In this document: piece after piece, positions 1-8,521 of the stretch
Numbering within the stretch: position 1 is the first letter of the stretch
How the letters are laid out: every line of letters starts with the position of its first letter
The notes under the pieces: model-generated
Told to the model about the DNA's origin: nothing
The model's database searches: none
Seen by the model: the letters and a program-made list of their open reading frames with translations, nothing else
Assembly: GCF_001718315.1 (NCBI RefSeq)
Contig: NZ_CP013364.1
Coordinates: 310,001 to 374,000 of the forward strand
Length of the DNA stretch: 64,000 bases
Source of the DNA: Burkholderia diffusa
GTDB lineage: Bacteria; Pseudomonadota; Gammaproteobacteria; Burkholderiales; Burkholderiaceae
Direction of reading: 5' to 3'
Translations under genes and position numbers: made by a program

Positions 1-164
1 TTGCCGTTCATCCTGACGGACTTCGTCGGTGGCTGGCTGGCGGCGGGCCGAACGCGAGGCACGAACAGCGGGGCGGGCCGCAACTGCGATATTGCACTAA
101 ATTGTGCGCGGTTTCCCGACGTTCGCCAATCGGGACCGACGCGTACGGACGGCGCCGTGCGCGC
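1..164. other. Unassigned left edge
   Basis: No gene can be supported here. One plus-strand frame is open from base 1 to a stop at 166-168 and might be the tail of a gene that starts left of the window. Its composition after the first 17 codons does not look protein-like, so I leave it unassigned. Confidence 0.3.
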
Positions 165-205
165 TTGATGCGCGTCAACGGAAAGACGCATGCCGGGATC
201 AGACT
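165..205 (+). promoter_or_regulatory. FNR/ANR-type promoter of the first USP gene
   Basis: TTGATGCGCGTCAA lies at 165-178. The hexamer CAGACT follows at 200-205 after a 21-base gap. The predicted start of transcription is near 212, about 38 bases before the gene start at 250. The pattern is that of a class II FNR site centred near -41. Confidence 0.75.
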
Positions 206-249
206 GGTTTCAGGAACCGATCGAACCGGGACGACGGCAGGGAGGCACC

Positions 250-720
250 ATGTACCAAAGGATCTTTGCGGCACTCGACGGCAGCCGCAGTGCGCGGCTC
301 GCGCTCGACGAGGCGATTGCGCTCGCCCGCGAGTCGGGCAGCCTGGTCATCGCCATGTGCGTGGTATCGGATGCGCCTCGGCTGGCCGACGTCGACAGCG
401 GCTATATCGACCAGCGCGACCCGGCCGGACTGGACGCCGACAAGGCCGCGATCGCGGTCTCGGACGCGGAAGCCGCGTTCCAGCTGTCCGGCGTACGCGG
501 CATCGCGCAAACGATCGACGCGTGCGGAGAGGACATATCGGACGTGCTGGCGCGAGCCGCGGCCGAATGCGATGCGGATCTGATCGTGATGGGCACGCAT
601 GGCCGGCGCGGCGTGCGCCGTGCATTGCTCGGCAGTGTTGCCGAATCGCTGGTGCGCATCGCGGACCGGCCGGTGCTGGTCGTACGGGAAGGGCCGGGCG
701 CGTGTGCCGGCGTGCTGTGA
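250..720 (+). CDS. Universal stress protein, single UspA domain
   Basis: A 156-residue UspA-family protein. These are small cytoplasmic nucleotide-binding proteins made under starvation, low oxygen or growth arrest; their biochemical output is often unknown. The N-terminal strand (MYQRIFAALDGS) and the C-terminal ATP-loop of form GxxG-9x-G(S) (GTHGRRG...LLGSVAESL) are both intact, so it should bind ATP. The start is set at 250 because GGGAGG sits at 240-245; an upstream in-frame ATG at 190 has no such site and lies before the predicted transcription start. It is a single-gene transcript between an FNR-type promoter and a strong terminator at 734-762. Confidence 0.9.
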   Translation: MYQRIFAALDGSRSARLALDEAIALARESGSLVIAMCVVSDAPRLADVDSGYIDQRDPAGLDADKAAIAVSDAEAAFQLSGVRGIAQTIDACGEDISDVLARAAAECDADLIVMGTHGRRGVRRALLGSVAESLVRIADRPVLVVREGPGACAGVL

Positions 721-733
721 GGGCGGCAAGACG

Positions 734-762
734 CGGGCAGCCGCAAGCGGCTGCCCGTTTTT
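734..762 (+). terminator. Rho-independent terminator after the USP gene
   Basis: A perfect 11-bp stem (734-744 pairing with 747-757, loop AA) is followed at once by five T residues at 758-762. It lies 14 bases after the stop at 720 and separates this gene from the convergent USP gene ending at 769. Confidence 0.9.
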
Positions 763-768
763 GCTTGC

Positions 769-1602
769 TCAGTGAGACAGCAGGACCGGCACCGTCATTG
801 TCTCGAGGATCGTGCGAGTGACACCGCCGAGCACGCGTTCGTGCATGCGCGCATGGCTGTACAGGCCCATCACCAGCAGATCCGCATGCAGATCGGTCAC
901 CCGGTTCAGCAGCGTCGCGCCCACGCTCACCGACCGTTCGCGCGGCGTGGTCGAGAACGACGCGCGAACGCCGTGCCGTTCGAGATACGCGGCGACGTCG
1001 ACGCCCGCCGGCGTCTTGTCCGGATCCGGTTGCCCGCGGGCGACCGTCTCGACGTTGACGAAGCGTGCGCGGGCGAGCAGCGGCAGTGCGTCGGCCATCA
1101 CACGGGCGGCTTCGCGCCCGCCATCCCAGCCGATCAGCACGTTCTCGCCGAGCGTTCGCACGTCGCCCGCGTAGGGCACGACGAGCGCCGGGCGTCCGCT
1201 GCCCATCACGACATCCTCGATGAAATGGGGGGCCACGTAGGTCATGCGGTCGTCGGGGTTCTCCTGGCCGAGCACCAGCAGATCGGCGTGGCGCGCATGC
1301 AGGATCGCGGCCTCGGTCGAGTTGCCCGTCGGCGCTTGCCATTCGACGCTGCGTCCGGCGCGTTCGGCGGCGATCAGAAATTTCTCTTCTGCTTCCTTGC
1401 GTCGCTGGTCGCACAGGCGTTCGTAGACGGCCAGTTTCAGCGGTTCGTTCGGTCGCCGCAACGGCTCGAACAGGTCCTGGCAGACCACGTAGAGGCCGAT
1501 CAGATGGGCGTTCCAGCGTCCCGCGAGTTCGAGCGCGAGGTCGACGCGCGTCGCACAGCGCTCGCTGTCGTCGAGATGGACGAGCAGGGTCTTGTAGCTC
1601 AT
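769..1602 (-). CDS. Universal stress protein, tandem UspA domains
   Basis: A 277-residue protein with two UspA repeats, starting MSYKTLLVHLDDS. The first half lacks a clean ATP-loop. The second has a degenerate one (GLYSHAR...LGGV), so ATP binding is less certain than for the single-domain paralogues. The start at 1602 is supported by AAAAGGAG just upstream, and its ATG overlaps the TGA of the USP gene 1599-2102 (ATGA), so the two should be translationally coupled. It ends convergent to the first USP gene. It is a clear paralogue of the protein at 3380-4219. Confidence 0.88.
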   Translation of the reverse strand: MSYKTLLVHLDDSERCATRVDLALELAGRWNAHLIGLYVVCQDLFEPLRRPNEPLKLAVYERLCDQRRKEAEEKFLIAAERAGRSVEWQAPTGNSTEAAILHARHADLLVLGQENPDDRMTYVAPHFIEDVVMGSGRPALVVPYAGDVRTLGENVLIGWDGGREAARVMADALPLLARARFVNVETVARGQPDPDKTPAGVDVAAYLERHGVRASFSTTPRERSVSVGATLLNRVTDLHADLLVMGLYSHARMHERVLGGVTRTILETMTVPVLLSH

Positions 1603-2102
1603 GACGGCTCCTTTTCGGTTGATGCCGCGGTGGCCTCGGCAGACGCCTTCGCGGCGCAACTCGCCGGAATCATCAGGATCGGGCACTTGGCCTGACGCAG
1701 CACGCGCTCGGCCACGCTGCCGAGGAAGAGGCGCTGGAAACCGCGCCGGCCGTGCGTGCCCATCACGATCAGATCGGCGTTGATCTCGCCGGCGAGACCG
1801 ACGATGCGTTGCGCGACGTCTTCACCCGCCGGCGCGACATTGGAGATCTGCGGCGTGCCGGCCACGTCGCGCGCCTTCATGCGCTTCGCCGCATCTTCCG
1901 TGACGCGCAGCCCTTCCTCGCGGAATGCGTCGATCAGGATCGACGGATCGTATCCGTACATGTCGTAGGCAGGCACGAGGAAATCGACGACGTAGACCGG
2001 GGTCAGCCGCGCACCCGTCTCCGACGCGAGGTTCAGCGCGGCGTCGAGTGCGCGGGACGACGTATCGCTGCCGTCGAGCGCAACCAGAATGTTCGAGTAC
2101 AT
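1599..2102 (-). CDS. Universal stress protein, single UspA domain
   Basis: A 167-residue UspA protein starting MYSNILVALDGSD. The C-terminal loop GTHGRRG...LGSVAERVL matches the ATP-binding G2xG9xG(S) signature. The start at 2102 has AAGGGAA upstream. A 10-codon longer frame exists but would begin close to the predicted transcription start. It is the first gene of a two-gene unit with the tandem USP downstream (4-base overlap), transcribed from a promoter lying in the last codons of ackA. Confidence 0.9.
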   Translation of the reverse strand: MYSNILVALDGSDTSSRALDAALNLASETGARLTPVYVVDFLVPAYDMYGYDPSILIDAFREEGLRVTEDAAKRMKARDVAGTPQISNVAPAGEDVAQRIVGLAGEINADLIVMGTHGRRGFQRLFLGSVAERVLRQAKCPILMIPASCAAKASAEATAASTEKEPS

Positions 2103-2134
2103 GACGTTTCCCTTGAACGGATGTTGATGCAATC

Positions 2135-2175
2135 ATCATCGGCGCGCGTGCGCCGATCGCGCTGATCTGGATCAA
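2135..2175 (-). promoter_or_regulatory. FNR/ANR-type promoter for the USP pair
   Basis: CTGATCTGGATCAA at 2162-2175 overlaps the ackA stop codon. Reading leftward, GATGAT at 2140-2135 follows after 21 bases. The predicted transcript start is about 25 bases before the USP start at 2102. Confidence 0.72.
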
Positions 2176-3371
2176 CCGTCGCGGTTGCCGCGCAGTACGC
2201 GCACCGCGGCGCGCGCCGCGACCCATGCTTCGTTGGTCGGCTCGACGACCACCGTGACCGCGCTCGACGCGGACGACACGACATGCGCATGGGCGGCATT
2301 CGCACGCGCGTCGAGCGCGATGCCGAGCCAGCCGAGCGACGCGCAGATCCGCTCGCGCAATTGAGCCGAGTGTTCGCCGATGCCGGCCGTGAAGACGAGC
2401 ATGTCGAGGCCGCCGAGCAGCGCGGTCAGCGCGCCCGTCTCGCGCACGATGCGATGGACGTACAGCGCCAGCGCGTCGCGTGCCGGCACGTCGCCGGCCG
2501 CCTCGCACGCGAGCAGCACGCGCGGATCGCCGGACGCTCCCGACACGCCCTTGAGCCCCGACTCGTGATACAGCATGTGTCCCAGTGCGTTGCCGGACAG
2601 CTTGCCGACGTCGAGCAGGTGCAGGACGACGCCAGGGTCGAGCGTCCCGCAGCGGGTGCTCATCATCAATCCGTCGAGCGCGGAGAAACCCATGGTCGTC
2701 GCGACGCTGCGGCAGTCGCGCAGCGCGCACAGGCTCGCGCCGCTGCCGAGATGGGCGGCGATCACGCGGCCATGCGCACGCTCGCCGAACGATTCGGCGA
2801 GCGCGACGGACAGGTATTCGTATGACAGGCCATGAAACCCGTAGCGGCGCACACCCTGGTCGAACCATGCGTGCGGCAACGGCAGCAGCTGCTCGACGCG
2901 CGGCAGCGTGCGATGAAACGCCGTGTCGAACACGGCGATCTGCGGGACGTCCGGAAACGCGTCGCGCAGCGCGTCGATCGCATCCAGGCTGTGCGGCTGA
3001 TGCAGCGGCGCCAGCGGCGTCAGCGTGCGCAGCGCGCGCAGCACGTCGTCGTCGACGACCACCGGCTCCACGTATCGTGCGCCGCCGTGCACGACGCGGT
3101 GCGCGATCGCGCCCAGCGCGATGTGCGGCAACTGCACGCGAATCCACATCGCGACCTGCGCGAGCACGGCGCGATACGGATCGCCCGCGACGAGCGGCAG
3201 CGAACCGTCCGGATCGGCATCGAAGCGGATCGACACGCCGTTGCCGGCCGCGACCGCCTCGCCGTCGTGCAACGGCCGGCGCACGGGATCGCCGTGCGGC
3301 GGATACGCGAAGATCGAGAACTTGACGCTCGACGAACCGGCGTTGACGACGAGCAGTGCGAGCGTGCGCAT
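2172..3371 (-). CDS. ackA: Acetate kinase
   Basis: A 399-residue acetate kinase, the usual family length, converting acetyl phosphate plus ADP to acetate plus ATP. The N-terminal signature VVNAGSSSVKFSIF and the second signature around HLGSGASL...TMGF are intact, as is the run that gives the phosphate-binding Arg and Asp (DTAFHRTLP). It lies 8 bases downstream of a tandem USP gene and probably shares its transcript. A partner phosphate acetyltransferase is encoded at 7490-8521 in the PHB operon, so together they give substrate-level ATP from acetyl-CoA without oxygen. Confidence 0.95.
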   Translation of the reverse strand: MRTLALLVVNAGSSSVKFSIFAYPPHGDPVRRPLHDGEAVAAGNGVSIRFDADPDGSLPLVAGDPYRAVLAQVAMWIRVQLPHIALGAIAHRVVHGGARYVEPVVVDDDVLRALRTLTPLAPLHQPHSLDAIDALRDAFPDVPQIAVFDTAFHRTLPRVEQLLPLPHAWFDQGVRRYGFHGLSYEYLSVALAESFGERAHGRVIAAHLGSGASLCALRDCRSVATTMGFSALDGLMMSTRCGTLDPGVVLHLLDVGKLSGNALGHMLYHESGLKGVSGASGDPRVLLACEAAGDVPARDALALYVHRIVRETGALTALLGGLDMLVFTAGIGEHSAQLRERICASLGWLGIALDARANAAHAHVVSSASSAVTVVVEPTNEAWVAARAAVRVLRGNRDG

Positions 3372-3379
3372 CGGCTAGC

Positions 3380-4219
3380 TCAGTGCGACATCAGCACCGG
3401 CAGCGTCATCGACGCCAGCACCGTGCGCGTCGCGCCGCCCATCACCAGCTCGCGCCAGCGCGGATGACCGTAGGCGCCCATCACGAGCAGGTCGGAACCC
3501 GTTTCATACGCGCGCGACAGCAACGTGTCGCCCACCGCCGAGCCGGTGCCGGCATCGATATCGAGCACGTTCACGTCGCGAGCGTGACGCGCGAGCATCA
3601 GCGCGGCATCGGCGGCCGGAATGCGCGTGGTCGCCGCTTCCGAGTCGCCGTCGACCACGGCGGCGACGGTCGTGCGCTTCGCGTGTTCGAGAAAGGGAAT
3701 CGCATCGTGCGCGGCGCGGGCCGCTTCGCGGCTGCCGTCCCACGCGACGAACACCCGTTCGCCGATCGACGGGAACTCGCCGGTGTACGGCACGAACAGC
3801 ACCGGGCGACCGGCGGACAACACGAGGTTTTCCGGAAACTGGTCGTCGATGAAGGTTTCGGGATCGTTCGGGTCGCTCTGGCCCGCGATCACGAGGTCGG
3901 CAAGCCGTGCGGCGCGCGGCATGGCCAGATTCGCGCGATCGTCGGCATGCACCCATGCGGCCGGCACTTTCGCGCGGGCCGTCTCCGCATGGAACAGGCG
4001 CTCCAGCGCGGCGCGCCGTTCGTCGCGCTGTTCGCGGTGCTCGCGGAAGTAATCGGCGGACCCGGCCATCACGTAGAACGAATGCGGTTCCGGTGTGTAG
4101 ACCGCATACAGGCCGGTCAGATGCGCACCGAAGCGCCGGGCGAGACGCAACGCGAATTCGAGCCGCGAATGCGCGCGGGCGCTCGAATCGAGGTGCACGA
4201 CTATGCTCTTGTAGCTCAT
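3380..4219 (-). CDS. Universal stress protein, tandem UspA domains
   Basis: A 279-residue two-domain USP starting MSYKSIVVHLDSS and closely resembling the protein at 769-1602. The second domain carries GAYGHPR...MGGATRTV, a GxxG-9x-GG variant of the nucleotide loop. The start at 4219 has GGAGC about 12 bases upstream. It is the first gene after the bidirectional promoter at 4260-4328 and is followed 8 bases later by ackA. Confidence 0.9.
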   Translation of the reverse strand: MSYKSIVVHLDSSARAHSRLEFALRLARRFGAHLTGLYAVYTPEPHSFYVMAGSADYFREHREQRDERRAALERLFHAETARAKVPAAWVHADDRANLAMPRAARLADLVIAGQSDPNDPETFIDDQFPENLVLSAGRPVLFVPYTGEFPSIGERVFVAWDGSREAARAAHDAIPFLEHAKRTTVAAVVDGDSEAATTRIPAADAALMLARHARDVNVLDIDAGTGSAVGDTLLSRAYETGSDLLVMGAYGHPRWRELVMGGATRTVLASMTLPVLMSH

Positions 4220-4259
4220 CGGAATCGCTCCATCGACGGGGGAACCGCCAGTGCAATCC

Positions 4260-4328
4260 AGTCTACGGAGCAGGGTTTTCGCGCACTTGACTCAGATCAA
4301 CGGCTCCCTTGCGCGATGCCCGCACAGT
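4260..4328. promoter_or_regulatory. Bidirectional FNR/ANR-type promoter
   Basis: One palindrome, TTGACTCAGATCAA (4287-4300), serves two directions. Leftward, TAGACT lies at 4265-4260 after a 21-base gap and faces the tandem USP-ackA unit. Rightward, CACAGT lies at 4323-4328 after 22 bases and faces the phasin/PHB operon. Confidence 0.72.
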
Positions 4329-4409
4329 GAAGCGGTCGCGATGCCGATCCCGGGCAGGCGGCGCGAGGCGGGATGCCAACCCATTGACCGGATCGAAAGA
4401 GGAAAGCCG

Positions 4410-4940
4410 ATGAGTACGTACGCTTTGACGACACCGAATGACGTTTGCCGCGCGGGCTGCGATCTCGCGTTGCGCATGGTCGCGCTGAACCGCGACTGGC
4501 AGCATGAATGGCACGCGCTGGCAGGGCGGCGCATCGAGCGCGATCGCGACGCGGTTCGCCACCTGCAGCAGGCGCTTGCGGACACGAAGGAGTGGACGGC
4601 CTTCGGCGAGGCGGCCCGGCAGGTGATGCGCGACTACGCGATCGCGAGCGTTGCGCTCTGGCAGGACGCCACCGAGCTGTGCATGCGCGCGCAATTCGAA
4701 AGCGCCGGCGCATGGCGCACCTGGGCGCGCGAATACGGCGCGGGCGCGCTGTCGCGATATCAGACCGACTGGTTGCCCGATCTGGAACGACTGGCCGTGG
4801 TCAACGAAGCCAGCATGCCGTGGGCGGACTGGATGACGGCGCTCGAGCGCGGGATCGAGGGCGCGAACGACGGGGCGCCGGTTGCCGTGCGCCGCCCGAA
4901 TGGCGCGACCGGCGCACCGGAGAACGACCATGTGCGCTGA
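4410..4940 (+). CDS. Phasin family protein (PHB granule coat)
   Basis: A 176-residue, mostly helical protein of the phasin type. Phasins coat polyhydroxybutyrate granules and control their number and size. The assignment rests on the amphipathic helical pattern (LQQALADTKEW, LWQDATELCMRAQF), the length, and above all its place directly before phaB and phaC. The start at 4410 has AAAGAGGAAAG upstream. A longer open frame from 4251 would include the promoter and is rejected. The 3' end overlaps phaB by 11 bases. It could also be a phasin-like protein with another partner. Confidence 0.75.
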   Translation: MSTYALTTPNDVCRAGCDLALRMVALNRDWQHEWHALAGRRIERDRDAVRHLQQALADTKEWTAFGEAARQVMRDYAIASVALWQDATELCMRAQFESAGAWRTWAREYGAGALSRYQTDWLPDLERLAVVNEASMPWADWMTALERGIEGANDGAPVAVRRPNGATGAPENDHVR

Positions 4941-5676
4941 CCGCGTCGCGTTCGTCACGGGCGGAATGGGCGGCCTGGGCGCCGCGATCAGCCGGCGCCT
5001 GCACGATGCCGGCATGACGGTGGCGGTGTCCCATACGGAAGGCAACGATCACGTCGCGACGTGGCTCACGCACGAACGCGAGGCGGGCCGGACGTTCCAC
5101 GCGTTCGAGGTCGACGTCGCCGACTACGATTCGTGCCGGCAATGCGCGTCACGCGTGCTGGCCGAGTTCGGACGTGTCGACGTGCTCGTGAACAACGCCG
5201 GGATCACGCACGACGCCACCTTCGTGAAGATGACCAAGAGCATGTGGGATGCGGTGCTGCGCACCAACCTCGACGGCATGTTCAACATGACGAAGCCGTT
5301 CGTGCCGGGGATGATCGAAGCCGGCTTCGGGCGGATCGTGAACATCGGCTCGGTGAACGGTTCGCGCGGCGCATACGGGCAGGCGAACTACGCGGCCGCG
5401 AAGGCCGGCATCCATGGTTTCACGAAAGCGCTGGCGCTCGAACTCGCGCGCCACGGCGTCACGGTCAACACGGTGGCGCCCGGCTATCTGGCGACCGCGA
5501 TGCTCGAGACGGTGCCGAAGGAAGTGCTCGACACGAAGATCCTGCCGCAGATTCCGGTCGGCCGCCTTGGCAATCCTGGCGAAATCGCCGAGCTCGTCGC
5601 GTTCCTGTGTTCCGACGCGGGGGCTTTCGCGACCGGCGCGGAATTCGACGTCAACGGCGGCATGCACATGCGATGA
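4930..5676 (+). CDS. phaB: Acetoacetyl-CoA reductase (NADPH)
   Basis: A 248-residue short-chain dehydrogenase reducing acetoacetyl-CoA to (R)-3-hydroxybutyryl-CoA for PHB synthesis. The nucleotide-binding TGGMGGLG is near residue 10, NNAG in the middle, and the catalytic Tyr154 and Lys158 in YAAAK. GGAG sits 8 bases before the start at 4930. Placement between phasin and phaC supports PhaB over other ketoacyl reductases. No thiolase (phaA) is present in the window, so acetoacetyl-CoA must come from elsewhere. ATGA overlap with phaC. Confidence 0.93.
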   Translation: MCADRVAFVTGGMGGLGAAISRRLHDAGMTVAVSHTEGNDHVATWLTHEREAGRTFHAFEVDVADYDSCRQCASRVLAEFGRVDVLVNNAGITHDATFVKMTKSMWDAVLRTNLDGMFNMTKPFVPGMIEAGFGRIVNIGSVNGSRGAYGQANYAAAKAGIHGFTKALALELARHGVTVNTVAPGYLATAMLETVPKEVLDTKILPQIPVGRLGNPGEIAELVAFLCSDAGAFATGAEFDVNGGMHMR

Positions 5677-7493
5677 AAGCATCCATCACGCACTTGCCGA
5701 TCGAGCACGAATCGATGCGGCCAACGGGTAAGAACGAACCGGCGTCGCGCTCGGCAGAATGCGCGCCGGTCCGCACGTCGCCCGCCGAACAATGGAACCG
5801 CGCCGCGCATGCGGACGTGGCCGCGATGACCTTCGGGCTGTCGCCCGTGTCGATGGCGCTCGCCATGCTCGACTGGGGCGCGCATCTGGCCGTGTCGCCG
5901 GGAAAATGCTTCGAGCTCGCGACGCAGGCGTGGCTGGCCGCTCTCGCGCCGGCCGCAAGCCCGGGCGACGGCGGGGCCGACGATGCCGACACGAGCGGTC
6001 TGACCGTGCACGCCGGGCAGTCCGATCCGCGCTTCGCCGCGCCCGCGTGGTCCGGCTGGCCGTTTCGCGCGTATCGCGACGGCTTCCTGTCGGTCCAGCG
6101 CTGGTGGCGCGACGCGACGCGCGGCGTGCCGGGCGTCGAACGGCATCACGAGGAACTGGTCGGATTCGTTGCACGGCAGTGGCTCGACGCGTGCTCGCCG
6201 GGCAATTTCCTGGCGACCAACCCGGTCGTGCTCGACGCGACGATGCGCAGCGGCGGCGCGAATCTCGCAGCCGGCTTGCGCCACTGGCTGGACGACGCGA
6301 ACGCGTTGCTCGATCGCACGAGCGGCACGCGCGCCCGCGACACACGCGGCTATCTGCCGGGGCGCGACGTGGCGATCACGCCGGGCCGCGTCGTATGGCG
6401 CAACGCGCTGTGCGAGCTGCTGCAATACGACCCGACGACGCCCGCCGTCGCACGCGAGCCGATCCTGATCGTGCCGTCGTGGATCATGAAGTACTACATT
6501 CTCGACCTGCAGCCGCACGATTCGCTGATCCGCTTCCTGGCCGATGCCGGCTACACGGTGTTTGCCGTGTCGTGGCGCAATCCGGGCGCGGAGGCGCGCG
6601 AGCTCGGGCTCGACGATTACCTGCGCGACGGGTGCATGGCGGCGCTCGACGCCGCGCGGTCGATCTGCGGCGAAGCCGTCCACGCGGTCGGCTACTGCCT
6701 CGGCGGCACGCTGCTGGCGATCGGCGCGGCGGCGCTCGCGCGCGACGGGCGGCAGCACGAGGCATTGCGGTCCGTCACGTTGCTGGCGGCCCAGACCGAT
6801 TTCAGCGAACCCGGCGAACTCGGCCTCTTCATCGACGCGAGCGAACTGTCCGCGCTCGATGCGCTGATGTGGCGGCAGGGCTATCTGGACGGCGCGCAGA
6901 TGTCCGCCGCGTTCCAGCTGCTGAATGCGCGCGACCTGATCTGGTCGCGCATGATGAGCGAATACCTGCTCGGCACGCGCACCAAGCCGAACGACCTGAT
7001 GTCGTGGAACGAGGACACCACGCGCATGCCGTACCGGATGCATACGGAATACCTGACGCAGCTCTTTCTCGACAACGATCTCGCGGCCGGCCGCTACTGC
7101 GTCGACGGGCGGCCGGTCGCGCTGTCGGACATCGACGTGCCGACGTTCGTGGTCGGGACCGAACGCGATCACGTGTCGCCCTGGCGCTCCGTCTACAAGC
7201 TGCATCTGCTCACGCACCACGCGCTGACGTTCGTGCTGACATCGGGCGGCCACAATGCCGGCATCGTGTCCGAGCCCGGGCATCCGGGGCGCCACTATCG
7301 CTGCGCGACGCGCGAGCCCGGCGCGCCTTATCGCAGCCGGCACGACTTCGTGCGCGAAACGCCCGTGATCGACGGATCGTGGTGGACGTGCTGGCGCGAC
7401 TGGCTGCGCGCGCATTCGTCGGGCGACGTGCCGGCCCGCGTGCCGGCCGCCGGCTTCGGCGCGGCGCCGGGCGCGTACGTGCTCGAGACATGA
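5673..7493 (+). CDS. phaC: Class I polyhydroxyalkanoate synthase
   Basis: A 606-residue PHA synthase polymerising 3-hydroxyacyl-CoA into PHB. The lipase-like box GYCLGG spans residues 340-345 with nucleophile Cys342; the catalytic Asp and His lie in the C-terminal third (GGHNAG near residue 526). Length and lack of a separate PhaE/PhaR subunit fit class I. The start at 5673 overlaps the phaB stop (ATGA), and the stop overlaps the next gene in the same way, so translation is coupled along the operon. The N-terminal 60 residues are variable, as is usual for the family. Confidence 0.94.
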   Translation: MKASITHLPIEHESMRPTGKNEPASRSAECAPVRTSPAEQWNRAAHADVAAMTFGLSPVSMALAMLDWGAHLAVSPGKCFELATQAWLAALAPAASPGDGGADDADTSGLTVHAGQSDPRFAAPAWSGWPFRAYRDGFLSVQRWWRDATRGVPGVERHHEELVGFVARQWLDACSPGNFLATNPVVLDATMRSGGANLAAGLRHWLDDANALLDRTSGTRARDTRGYLPGRDVAITPGRVVWRNALCELLQYDPTTPAVAREPILIVPSWIMKYYILDLQPHDSLIRFLADAGYTVFAVSWRNPGAEARELGLDDYLRDGCMAALDAARSICGEAVHAVGYCLGGTLLAIGAAALARDGRQHEALRSVTLLAAQTDFSEPGELGLFIDASELSALDALMWRQGYLDGAQMSAAFQLLNARDLIWSRMMSEYLLGTRTKPNDLMSWNEDTTRMPYRMHTEYLTQLFLDNDLAAGRYCVDGRPVALSDIDVPTFVVGTERDHVSPWRSVYKLHLLTHHALTFVLTSGGHNAGIVSEPGHPGRHYRCATREPGAPYRSRHDFVRETPVIDGSWWTCWRDWLRAHSSGDVPARVPAAGFGAAPGAYVLET

Positions 7494-8521
7494 ACATGAG
7501 CCTGCATCCGGAGGTGTCCGTCGGCGCGCGCCTGCCCGGCCTGTTGTCGCGCGCGGACGACGAACTGCCCGAGTTGATCGCGCGTGCGCGCCATGCGCCG
7601 CCGCTGACGGTGGCCGTCGTGCATCCGTGCGACACGGCCAGTCTCGTCGCGCTTGCCGCGATCAATGCGTCGCCGCTGGGTGCGGCGATCGAGCCGCTGA
7701 TCGTCGCGCCGCGGGCGAAGGTGTCGCGCGTGGCGGACGAAGCGGGCGTCGATCTGGCGAAATGGACGATCGAGGACGTGCCGCACAGCCACGCGGCGGC
7801 AGCCCGTGCAGTGGCGCTCGCGGCGTCGGGCCACGCCGGCGCGCTGATGAAGGGCAGCCTGCATACCGACGAGCTGATGGGCGCGGTGGTCGCTGCGGAA
7901 TCGGGCCTGCGCACCGACAAGCGCATGTCCCACTGTTTCCTGATCGAGGCGCCCGCCTATCCGCGCCCGTTCCTGCTCACCGACGCGGCCGTCAATATCG
8001 CGCCAGATCTCGCACAGAAGGCGGCCATCACGCAGAACGCGATCGACGTCGCGCATGCGCTGGGCGTTGCGTGCCCGCGCGTGGCCGTGCTGTGCGCGGT
8101 CGAGACCGTCAATCCGGCGATGCGTTCGACGCTCGACGCGGCGGCCCTGGCGAAGATGGCCGAGCGCGGGCAGATCGCGGGGGCCATCGTCGACGGCCCG
8201 CTCGCGTTCGACAACGCGATATCGCAGCGGGCCGCGCGCGAGAAGGGGATCGACTCGCCGGTTGCCGGCCGTGCCGACATCCTCGTCGTGCCCGATATCG
8301 AAGCGGGCAACATGCTCGCGAAACAGCTCGAATACCTGGGCGGTGCGGCGAACGCGGGCGTCGTCGTGGGCGCGCGCGTGCCGATCGTGCTCACGAGCCG
8401 CGCCGACGGCGTCGCCGTGCGCGTTGCCTCCTGTGCGCTCGCGGTATTGCTGGCACAGGTCCGGCATGACGCCGCCCCGATACCTGAACAGGCTCCCCTT
8501 TCGATGGAGGAATCGCGATGA
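7490..8521 (+). CDS. pta: Phosphate acetyl/butyryltransferase
   Basis: A 343-residue protein of the Pta/Ptb family, transferring an acyl group between CoA and phosphate. Visible family features are the MKGSLHTDELMGAV loop, the segment around FLLTDAAVNIAP, and the C-terminal PVAGRADILVVPDIEAGN. It lacks the enoyl-CoA hydratase domain found in the bifunctional relatives. It starts at 7490 (ATGA overlap with phaC; a second ATG is at 7496) and ends in a further ATGA overlap. Its product acetyl phosphate would feed AckA at 2172-3371. Acetyl versus butyryl specificity cannot be told from sequence alone. Confidence 0.88.
   Translation: MNMSLHPEVSVGARLPGLLSRADDELPELIARARHAPPLTVAVVHPCDTASLVALAAINASPLGAAIEPLIVAPRAKVSRVADEAGVDLAKWTIEDVPHSHAAAARAVALAASGHAGALMKGSLHTDELMGAVVAAESGLRTDKRMSHCFLIEAPAYPRPFLLTDAAVNIAPDLAQKAAITQNAIDVAHALGVACPRVAVLCAVETVNPAMRSTLDAAALAKMAERGQIAGAIVDGPLAFDNAISQRAAREKGIDSPVAGRADILVVPDIEAGNMLAKQLEYLGGAANAGVVVGARVPIVLTSRADGVAVRVASCALAVLLAQVRHDAAPIPEQAPLSMEESR

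Noticed and set aside
1..168. C-terminal end of a membrane transporter at the left edge
   Set aside because: The first 17 codons read LPFILTDFVGGWLAAGR, but the frame then becomes random-looking up to 168, so the claim cannot be supported.
5484..7415. Minus-strand open frame opposite phaC
   Set aside because: Shadow frame; phaC has intact catalytic motifs on the other strand.
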